Origin: CAYNRE01 sp964399535
Lineage (GTDB): Bacteria; Planctomycetota; Planctomycetia; Pirellulales; CAYNRE01
NCBI GenBank assembly: GCA_964399535.1
Contig: CAYNRE010000074.1
Span: forward strand, 80,209 to 144,208
Direction: 5' to 3'
DNA length: 64,000 nucleotides
A program made the position numbers and the translations under genes. This document shows positions 42,566-49,894 of the stretch, in pieces. The notes beneath the pieces were generated by a model, which was given only the letters and a program-made list of their open reading frames with translations, did not search any database and had not been told where the DNA came from. How positions within the stretch are numbered: position 1 is the stretch's first letter; each line of letters starts with the position of its first letter.

Positions 42566-43456
42566 ATGATGACCGAGTCACTCAAACAGGCCGTGCAACA
42601 GCGTTACGGGGCGATGGCGCGTAGCGGCCAAGGTTCGGATTCGCCCGAGGTTCGCCAGGTGGCGACGGCCTTTGGGTATAGCGACGAGCAGTTGGCCTCC
42701 ATTCCCGCTTCGGCCAACCTGGGGGTCTCGTGTGGAAATCCCACCGCCCTTGCTCAATTGAAGCCCGGCGAAACGGTGCTCGACCTGGGCTGCGGAGCCG
42801 GTCTCGACGTACTGCTCGCCGCTCGACAGGTGGGCCATACGGGTCGGGCCATCGGCATTGACATGACCGCCGACATGCTTGAGCGGGCTCGTCGCGGGGC
42901 CCGGCAAATTGGCTTCGACAACGTCGAGTTTCACCAGGCCGAGATCGAAGCCCTGCCGCTCGACGATGCGAGCATCGATTGCGCGATTAGCAATTGCGTG
43001 CTGAACCTGGTGCCCGACAAGGCCCGGGCGCTGAGCGAGATTTTTCGCGTGCTGAAGCCGGGCGGCCGCCTGGCGGTAAGCGATATTGCGCTCAAGCGGC
43101 CGCTGCCCGACGAGGTTTCCAGCAGTTTGCTGGCCTATCTGGGCTGCATCGGCGGGGCCATTCTGATCGACGAGTACCGTGGGGCCCTGACCCGGGCGGG
43201 CTTTCGCGACGTTGCGATCACCGATACGCAGGCCGATCTGACCGTCTACGCCAGCCTGGCACCCGGCCAGGTCGGTTGTTGTTCGCCGGCGGGCCAGGCC
43301 GATGCGCTCCCCGTGGTCAACGGCGGCGGTGGATGCTGCGACGGAAATGGCGCGGCGCCGTCGCTGGCCGCGCAATTGGCCGAACTGGTTACGCGCCACG
43401 ACGTGAACGAGTACGCCGCCAGCGTGAAAATCTGGGCGGTCAAGCCGCCGGAGTAG
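42566..43456 (+). CDS. arsM: Arsenite S-adenosylmethionine methyltransferase
   Basis: The 296-residue enzyme methylates As(III). It begins at the first of two ATG codons after GGGGAGGTG. The SAM-binding motif is VLDLGCGAGLDVLLAA; arsenic-binding cysteines are C56 (VSCGNPTA), C144 (SNCVLNL) and C194 (YLGCIGG), matching the three conserved cysteines of algal and bacterial ArsM. Two further cysteine pairs (238-239 and 257-258) lie near the C-terminus, as in many bacterial ArsM. It forms an operon with arsR; no arsenite pump is present. Confidence 0.93.
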   Translation: MMTESLKQAVQQRYGAMARSGQGSDSPEVRQVATAFGYSDEQLASIPASANLGVSCGNPTALAQLKPGETVLDLGCGAGLDVLLAARQVGHTGRAIGIDMTADMLERARRGARQIGFDNVEFHQAEIEALPLDDASIDCAISNCVLNLVPDKARALSEIFRVLKPGGRLAVSDIALKRPLPDEVSSSLLAYLGCIGGAILIDEYRGALTRAGFRDVAITDTQADLTVYASLAPGQVGCCSPAGQADALPVVNGGGGCCDGNGAAPSLAAQLAELVTRHDVNEYAASVKIWAVKPPE

Positions 43457-43498
43457 TGCACTCGCGGGTGTCCGGTCGGCCGGCCCGGCTCGCCCGGG

Positions 43499-43813
43499 CT
43501 AGCTGCGTCGTAGCGGCAGCAGATCTGGGAACAGGTGGTGCAGACGGTGCAGGTCGAGAATCTCACGCAGGCGGTCCTCGCGCTCGTCCCAATCGACCTG
43601 TTTGGTCTGAAAAATGGTGAGCAACCAGTCGATGGCCTGGCGGATTTGCTCGTCCGAGGGCCGGGCGTCGTCCAAATCCTCTTGTAATTTGCGAATCCGT
43701 TGCGCCGGCTCGATCACGCCGCGCTGATAGGCGGCTTCGTCGAAATTGCGGTTGGGCGTGCAGGCCACGGCTTTCATCACCGAGCCCAGCACCGAGGGTA
43801 CGTAGTCAGTCAC
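43499..43813 (-). CDS. Small hypothetical protein
   Basis: The 104-residue protein starts at a GTG. It is charged and helical (RIRKLQEDLDDARPSDEQIR, IDWLLTIFQTKQVDWDERED) with no signal, membrane segment or known motif. The good codon bias and a clear stop beside the convergent arsM gene support it as real. No function can be assigned. Confidence 0.55.
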   Translation of the reverse strand: MTDYVPSVLGSVMKAVACTPNRNFDEAAYQRGVIEPAQRIRKLQEDLDDARPSDEQIRQAIDWLLTIFQTKQVDWDEREDRLREILDLHRLHHLFPDLLPLRRS

Positions 43814-44132
43814 AGTTCGATAAACTCCCGACGAGGCGCTTTTCCGACGGTCTCCCGAGCCGGACCGTCCAGGCGGCCCCGGGCTCCGAGAGCCGATTCT
43901 TTAGTATAGTCTCGGCCCCGCCAGAGGCTCCCGGGCCGGTCTAGCCGGCAAATTCGGCGTTGCCGGGCCGGGGGGTTGCCTTGGCGGGGTCGCCCAAGCC
44001 GGGGCCGAGCGACCAACTGGCGCCGGGCGGTTAGAATCGAGTCGGGCGACGGTCGCCTTTGAGGCGCACGCGGTTCGCCCACCGAGCAATCCTGTTCGGC
44101 AGGGCACTTTCGAAGGGCTTGGGGTTGCGTTC
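43814..44132. other. Divergent intergenic region
   Basis: This lies between the small hypothetical gene (minus) and the ABC exporter gene (plus). A TATAGT-like element on the minus strand near 43902-43910 could serve the small gene. Nothing else was recognised. Confidence 0.35.
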
Positions 44133-45770
44133 GTGCGGCGACTTTTGACCTTACTAGCCACGGCCGATCGGCGCGAATTGGCCTGGGCCGTGGGGGTCGC
44201 GCTTGCCAGCGGGGTGGCCAGTTCGCTGCTCGTAGCCATCATTGCTCAGTGCGCCTCTCGGCCCGCCACGGTCACCTTGGCCTTGGCGGGTTGGTTCAGC
44301 CTCTTGGTGCTGCTTGCGCTGTTGAGTCGCATCGCATCGCAATTGCTGCTGATTCATTTGGTTCAGGGCACCGTCTACCGGCTGCGGCTTCAGTTGTGTG
44401 GCCGGATTGTCGCGGCGCCCCTTGCGCACCTGGAACGCCTCAGGCCCGGCCAGTTGCTGGCCACACTGACCGACGACGTTCAGGCCGTGGCCGACGCCGT
44501 GCAGGGCATGCCCTTTCTGTGCTACAACCTGGCCACGCTGGTGGGGTGCCTGGCATACCTGGCCTGGCTATCGCCCCCGATCCTGATCGGCACCCTGGCG
44601 CTGCTGCTTCCCGGGGTAGCCAGCTACCGGCTGGTGGAAGGCTCGGCGCTGGCCGCGATGCGCCGTGCCCGGTTGCGCTACGACACGCTGATCGACTATT
44701 TCCGCTCGGTCGTCGAGGGGGTCAAAGAGCTTCAACTTCACCCGCTCAGGCGGCAAGACTTCTTTCGCCGGGGCCTGGAGGCCACGGCCCAAAGCTGTCG
44801 CCAGGATCAGTTCCGCGGGCTGGCCCTGTACTCGGTGGCGGGGGCCTGGACCCAGCTTTGGCTAATGCTCTGGCTGGGCCTGCTCTTATTCGCTCTGCCC
44901 CGCTTCTGGCAGGTCGATCCGGCCTTGCTCGTGGCCTACTGCTTGACCGTGCTGTATATGTTGCGGCCGGTCGATTTTCTGCTGCACATCCTTCCGGTCG
45001 TGGCTCGCGCCGAGGTGGCCCTGCAACAGGTCGAGTCGCTCGACCACTCGCTGCAGTCGGCCAGCACCCCCTCGGCTCGGCCTGCCGAAACAGCCGCATC
45101 GCCGCTCGCCCCGGCTACCGGCGTGATGGCGCCCGAGATCGTGCTGGCGGGCGTCACCCACCGCTATGCCGACCAGGGAGGAGAGCATGCCTTCACCCTG
45201 GGGCCGCTCGATTTGACCGTTTCCCCGGGGAAAGTGCTTTTTCTCACCGGGGGTAACGGCAGCGGAAAATCCACCCTGGCCAAGGTACTTACCGGGCTCT
45301 ATTGGCCCGACGAGGGACAAATTCGCGTGGCGGGCCAGGTTGTGGGCGAAGGGGAGCGGGCCAGCTACCGCCAGCTATTCTCGGCGGTCTTTGCCGACGC
45401 TCACTTGTTCGACCGCTGGTATGGATTGAACCAGCCGAGCGATGCCGAGGTCGCTCAGCAGTTGGTCCGGCTAAAGCTTTCGGGGCGCGTACGGCTCAGC
45501 CCCGAGGGGATCGAGCCGCGCGGCCTGTCGCAGGGCCAGCGGAAGCGGGTGGCGCTGGTTACCGCCCTGCTGGAAAACCGGCCGCTCTACGTGTTCGACG
45601 AGTGGGCCTCGGAGCAGGATCCCGAGTTCAAAGAGTACTTCTACCGCTGCCTGTTGGCCGAGCTGCGCGAGCGCGGCAAATCCGTGGTGGTAATCAGCCA
45701 CGACGATCGCTACTTTCACCTGGCCGACCAACGGGTGAAGTTGGAAGACGGGCAAATCGTCGAGGGGTAG
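44133..45770 (+). CDS. Cyclic-peptide-type ABC exporter (fused membrane and ATPase domains)
   Basis: The 545-residue half-transporter starts at a GTG at 44133. About six membrane helices (residues 15-280) are followed by a linker rich in Ser/Pro/Ala and an ABC domain with Walker A G-G-N-G-S-G-K-S-T, signature L-S-Q-G-Q-R-K-R, Walker B LYVFDEWAS and H-loop VISHD. The unusual signature LSQGQ/RKR and DEWAS are typical of the SyrD/PvdE (cyclic peptide and siderophore) exporter family. No peptide synthetase or precursor gene is nearby. Confidence 0.85.
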   Translation: MRRLLTLLATADRRELAWAVGVALASGVASSLLVAIIAQCASRPATVTLALAGWFSLLVLLALLSRIASQLLLIHLVQGTVYRLRLQLCGRIVAAPLAHLERLRPGQLLATLTDDVQAVADAVQGMPFLCYNLATLVGCLAYLAWLSPPILIGTLALLLPGVASYRLVEGSALAAMRRARLRYDTLIDYFRSVVEGVKELQLHPLRRQDFFRRGLEATAQSCRQDQFRGLALYSVAGAWTQLWLMLWLGLLLFALPRFWQVDPALLVAYCLTVLYMLRPVDFLLHILPVVARAEVALQQVESLDHSLQSASTPSARPAETAASPLAPATGVMAPEIVLAGVTHRYADQGGEHAFTLGPLDLTVSPGKVLFLTGGNGSGKSTLAKVLTGLYWPDEGQIRVAGQVVGEGERASYRQLFSAVFADAHLFDRWYGLNQPSDAEVAQQLVRLKLSGRVRLSPEGIEPRGLSQGQRKRVALVTALLENRPLYVFDEWASEQDPEFKEYFYRCLLAELRERGKSVVVISHDDRYFHLADQRVKLEDGQIVEG

Positions 45771-45797
45771 CCGCTTGTGCAAGCATCGGCTGGGCTG

Positions 45798-47471
45798 CTA
45801 GGGGGTTTCCCCTTGGGAATCCGTGCCTGCTGGCGGGCTTGCGGCCGAACTCCTCTCGCCGGCCTTGGAAGCCCGCTGTTCGAGCTCGATCTGCCGCAGG
45901 CGTAGTTTTCTCAGGTTGTCCTGGGCGGGCAAATAATCGGGGGCCAGGGCCACGGCCCTTTCCAGCAGTTCGATCCCCTGGGCCACCTCGCCCCGGTTGC
46001 CCAAGAGCGTGGCCAGGTTGTTGTAAGCCCGGGCGTCGTTGGGGTTGAACCGGATGCAATCGCGGAACTGCTCGATCGCTTCCGCGATTTTCCGCTGCCC
46101 GGCCAAGAGCACGCCGAGTTGAAAGTGGGTTTCGGCGTGATTGGGGCGCGCCGCCTCGGCCACTTTGAAGTGACGCTGCGCGTCGATGGTACGGCGCAGG
46201 GCCACGTAGATTACGCCCAGCGAAAAGTTGGTCTCGAACTGGTCGGGAGCCAGCTTGAGGTTTTCCTCGAGAATCACGATGGCTTCGTCGGTCCGCCCCT
46301 GGGCGGCCAGTTCGACCGCCTTCTGCACCTGTTGCAGGGCAATGCCCGTCGTGGTCTCGGGAAAGTATTCGTGCTCGCGTTTGCGAAGCACCTGGATTTC
46401 GAGAATTCGATCGGGCGGAGCGTCGGGATTGGGAGTGCGAGGTTCGGCCTTGGTCAGCCGGCAGGCCACGTCCAGACCGTCGACAATGCGGCCAAAGACC
46501 TCGGTCTTCTCCAGCAGTTTTTCCGCGTTCGAGTTGCGAAAGTTGATGAAGAACTGCGAGCCGTGCACGGCTTTCTCCGTGCCAAGCATGCAGAGCGTTC
46601 CACGCAGCGGCAGCCGCCGGCCGGCCGTATCGCGGACGATTTCATATCCCGCGCCGCCGCTGCCATCTCCCTGGGGGCAGCCCACCGTGGCGCCAAAACC
46701 GGGCAGCACGCGAAAGAACGGCAGCGAATCGTAATAGTCGTGGTCGACTAAATAGAGAAAGTTCGCCACGGCGTTGGGGGCATCGTTCTCGAATAACTCC
46801 ACCACCAGGTCGCCCGCCGTGGTGACGATTCGCACCCGCGGCAGGCCTTCGCCCTGCTCGTCGTCCAGGCGATGCTGAGCCTCCTCGGCCAGCAACTTTT
46901 CGAAGGCGTCGAGCCGGTCAAAGGCCTCGGGGTCGCCGGGCGGGAACACTTTCTCATCGATGCCGCGCCGCAAGAATTTCCGCGCCGTGGCCACGTCGCC
47001 CACGTTCACCGCGCAGTCGACAATCAATTGGTAGAGGGAAGCCTCGGCGGGCACCTTTTCGGCCACGAGCAGCACGCCTTCAAGGGCTCGCTCCAAGCGA
47101 TCGGCCGCGGCCAGGCGACCGGCCATGTAGGGAATGAATTCGGCCACCTCACGATCCTGGGAGTCGGCCCGGAAGGCCTTGAGCGCCTCGTCCCAGAGCA
47201 ACTCCAGTTTCTCGTTGCTTTCGTCCGTGGCCTGCTCAATGGCGGCCAGCCGCTCGTCGACTTTTTTCGGGTCGGCCGGCTCCTCGAGGACCTGTCGCAG
47301 CTTCGCGCCCGCCTGCCGCCAAGAGTCGAGGGCATCGTGAAACCGTTGGTTTGCGGCCGTCCGCTGCGGCGCGGCCGGCGGTGGCGGGGTTTCGTCGGCG
47401 CGGCCCCCCTGGCCGGCGGCGAGCAACCCCAAAAGCGCCAAGCAAACCGATCGCCAAAAGGGTCCGTTCAC
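45798..47471 (-). CDS. Exported cyclophilin-like domain protein with TPR repeats (copy 1)
   Basis: The 557-residue protein starts at a GTG with AGGAG eight bases upstream; the frame extends 62 codons further without similarity. A signal peptide is present (VCLALLGLLAAGQGGRADE). A helical N-terminal region is followed by a cyclophilin-type domain (about 214-360: VRIVTTAGDLVVELFEND, FFRVLPGFGATVGCPQGDGS, HGSQFFIN) and four TPRs to residue 540. The catalytic arginine (FFR) is present, but the Gln of F-M-x-Q is Thr and the Trp/His pair is absent. It lies 46 bases after its paralogue, with which it forms an operon. Confidence 0.87.
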   Translation of the reverse strand: MNGPFWRSVCLALLGLLAAGQGGRADETPPPPAAPQRTAANQRFHDALDSWRQAGAKLRQVLEEPADPKKVDERLAAIEQATDESNEKLELLWDEALKAFRADSQDREVAEFIPYMAGRLAAADRLERALEGVLLVAEKVPAEASLYQLIVDCAVNVGDVATARKFLRRGIDEKVFPPGDPEAFDRLDAFEKLLAEEAQHRLDDEQGEGLPRVRIVTTAGDLVVELFENDAPNAVANFLYLVDHDYYDSLPFFRVLPGFGATVGCPQGDGSGGAGYEIVRDTAGRRLPLRGTLCMLGTEKAVHGSQFFINFRNSNAEKLLEKTEVFGRIVDGLDVACRLTKAEPRTPNPDAPPDRILEIQVLRKREHEYFPETTTGIALQQVQKAVELAAQGRTDEAIVILEENLKLAPDQFETNFSLGVIYVALRRTIDAQRHFKVAEAARPNHAETHFQLGVLLAGQRKIAEAIEQFRDCIRFNPNDARAYNNLATLLGNRGEVAQGIELLERAVALAPDYLPAQDNLRKLRLRQIELEQRASKAGERSSAASPPAGTDSQGETP

Positions 47472-47517
47472 CAGTACCGCTCCTCGTGCTGAATGCGCTG
47501 AAAAAATCGCCGGCCGT

Positions 47518-49275
47518 TCAAGGAGTGCTCGGCGAGCCCGGGGCCGGAGTGTCGTCCGTGGCGCCACCGCTCGCGGGCAAGGCCTTGAGCTTGGCCAGGT
47601 TCCGCTTGGCTTGCTCGTAGTTGGGGTCGATTCGTAGCGCCGCCTCGAGCGTGGCAATGGCCTCTGAATTGCGCCCCAGACGGGCCTGCATGCTGGCCAG
47701 GTTGTTGTACCCCTTCACGTCGCGCGGGTTCAGGGCCACCGCCGCCTGAAACCGCTCGGCTGCCTCGGCGAAACGCTCCTGGCCTACGAGCAATACCCCC
47801 AAGCGAAAGCTTAGCTCGGGATGTTGCGGCCGTAGCTGAATCGCCCGCTCGAGAAACGGTAGCGCCTCGGGCCCCCGGCCCGCTTCTTCCAGCACCAGCC
47901 CCAGCCCCAGTTGCACATCGAACACCTGCGGGTGCTTCTCCGCGAGCGGCTCCAGGATGGCTAGAGCCTGATCCAGCTTCTTCTCGGTGGCCAGGGCCAG
48001 GGCGCTGCGCACCTGGTCGAGCACCTCTCCCAGCGTGGTTTTGACCACGTAGGGGTGCGGACGGGCCCGCAGTACCTTGGCCTCGACGATGCGGTCCTCG
48101 ATCGGCTTGGTGAGCGGTTCGAGCGGATCAGCTCGGTGCAGTCGGGCCGCGACCTCGATCCCCTCGACCACTCGGCCGAAGACCGGCATCTGGCGATCGG
48201 CGGCGCTGAGCGTCGAAAAACGATAGTCGATGAAAAACTGCGATCCATGAACCAGGTCTCCCTGGCGCACCATGCTCACCGCGCCCCGCTGATGCAGCCG
48301 CGGAGCCTGCGAAGCGTCGTAGCTCAACTCGTAACCGGGGCCGCCGCTGCCGTCTCCCTGAGGGCACCCGGCCGAGGCCCCGAAGGCGGGCGTCACCCGG
48401 TAAAAGGCCAACCCGTCGTAGAACCGCTGGTTGACCAGGTTGAGAAAATTGGCGGTCAGGTTCGGTTGCTGATCTTCGAAAAGCTCGATCACGATGTCGC
48501 CGCGGGTGGTCTTGAGCAACACACGGGGCAAGTCGTCTTTGGCCGCTTCTTGCTGGCGAAGGGCCGCTTCGGCCTCGACGAGCGGCCGCAACTCGTCGAT
48601 CTTGAGCAGTAATTGCCGGCTATAGGGTTCCAGCGCCTGCCGATCGTTGGCCCGGCGAAAATACAACTCGGCCCGATCCAGGTCGGCCAACTCATAGGCA
48701 GCTCGACCGAGAAAATTGATCAGCCGGATGCTTTCCGGGTGGCGCGGCTCGAGCGAACGCGCGACTCGGTCGGCTTCCTCCAGGCGGTCTTGCTCCACCA
48801 GGCGATAACTGGTGCCGAGCAAGAATCGCTCCGCTTCGCGAAACCCCGGAAACTTTTCCAGCGCGGCTTCCGCCACTGAGATCGCCCGGGTAACCTCGGC
48901 GTCCATTTCATCGAGCAGGCGCTGCGCCTCGAGCGCCAATTCCGCGCGGCGGTTGGGGTCGGCCTGCTGCGCGGCGAATTCGCGAATCTTGGCGGTGCGC
49001 TCGACGATCGCCGCGATCGCGGCCTGAAAGGCCTTCACCTCGGGAGCATCCAACTCGGTCCGCTCGATCTCGGTCGAGGCGTCGAGATCGTCGGAGGCCG
49101 CTGCCCCCGGCGGGCTAGCTGGGTCCGTCGGCGCCGGATCGGCGGATGCAGCGGCCGCCGGACCAGGGGGCGAGGCGGGAGGATCTGCGGCCCCAGCTCC
49201 CCCCGAAATCGATAGCGCCGCCAGCGCGCAAACCACCGCCCCCAAGTGTCTCCAATCGCTTCCCGCGAGGTGCAT
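47518..49275 (-). CDS. Exported cyclophilin-like domain protein with TPR repeats (copy 2)
   Basis: The 585-residue protein has a signal peptide (AVVCALAALSISGGAGAAD), an Ala/Pro/Ser-rich linker, a helical and TPR-like region, a cyclophilin-type domain (about 252-405: VLLKTTRGDIVIELFED, FYRVTPAFGASAGCPQGDGS, HGSQFFIDY) and three to four C-terminal TPRs. It shares architecture and spaced motifs with the downstream gene, so the pair arose by tandem duplication. As in copy 1, the catalytic Arg is kept and the Gln and His positions are changed (Ser, and MPVFGR). It probably acts in periplasmic protein folding or assembly. Confidence 0.87.
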   Translation of the reverse strand: MHLAGSDWRHLGAVVCALAALSISGGAGAADPPASPPGPAAAASADPAPTDPASPPGAAASDDLDASTEIERTELDAPEVKAFQAAIAAIVERTAKIREFAAQQADPNRRAELALEAQRLLDEMDAEVTRAISVAEAALEKFPGFREAERFLLGTSYRLVEQDRLEEADRVARSLEPRHPESIRLINFLGRAAYELADLDRAELYFRRANDRQALEPYSRQLLLKIDELRPLVEAEAALRQQEAAKDDLPRVLLKTTRGDIVIELFEDQQPNLTANFLNLVNQRFYDGLAFYRVTPAFGASAGCPQGDGSGGPGYELSYDASQAPRLHQRGAVSMVRQGDLVHGSQFFIDYRFSTLSAADRQMPVFGRVVEGIEVAARLHRADPLEPLTKPIEDRIVEAKVLRARPHPYVVKTTLGEVLDQVRSALALATEKKLDQALAILEPLAEKHPQVFDVQLGLGLVLEEAGRGPEALPFLERAIQLRPQHPELSFRLGVLLVGQERFAEAAERFQAAVALNPRDVKGYNNLASMQARLGRNSEAIATLEAALRIDPNYEQAKRNLAKLKALPASGGATDDTPAPGSPSTP

Positions 49276-49894
49276 GGCTGCCTGCTGCTTTCTGAGAAAC
49301 TTGCGCCGGGCTGCTCCACGACTGCGACCGAAGTGCCGGGCAACGCCGAACTCGGAATCGCACCCTGGGGATTATACCCCGGTGGTTGGGAGCAAGAGAC
49401 TCGGCGGATTGCCATCCGAGGTGGGCCACGGCCACCGTTGCGATCGCCATAAACGCTGTATGCTGCCCTCGGGGTAACCTACCTGGGCTCCAAGGACCAA
49501 CCGCGAATGGCAGCATCGCGCGCGGGCTCGGCCCCCCGGGGCTGCGGTCAACCGGCCGGAGCCTTGTGCCGTGGACGCATCCGGCGGACTTGCAGAACAT
49601 GCGGTGGTCGGCGGCCGGGTCGAGTTTCCGTCCAAGATGGCTGTCAGAGTGGTTGCGATGCTCCCCCTGGAAGGTTCCTTGACGATCGGCGCTACCGGCT
49701 GATAAACTCCTTCCGCGACGATAGTTGCGGATAGTACGGCGGAACCGCGACCGCGTGCCAAACCGGGTTGGTGCACGCGCGGCCCAAACCAATCGGCTGG
49801 CCACCAACCACCAGGCCCCCCCGCCTCAGGGAGGGGTGCTGCGTCGATGTTGGTGGCCGTTTTCTTTTTCCAGATCAGGGGTTGATCCACTCCC
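49276..49894. other. Divergent intergenic region upstream of ppdK
   Basis: About 620 bases without a supported gene; open frames are Arg/Trp/Ser-rich. A weak promoter for ppdK is possible: TTGACG (49679-49684) and TAAACT (49703-49708), 18 bases apart, giving a leader of about 180 bases. Confidence 0.4.
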
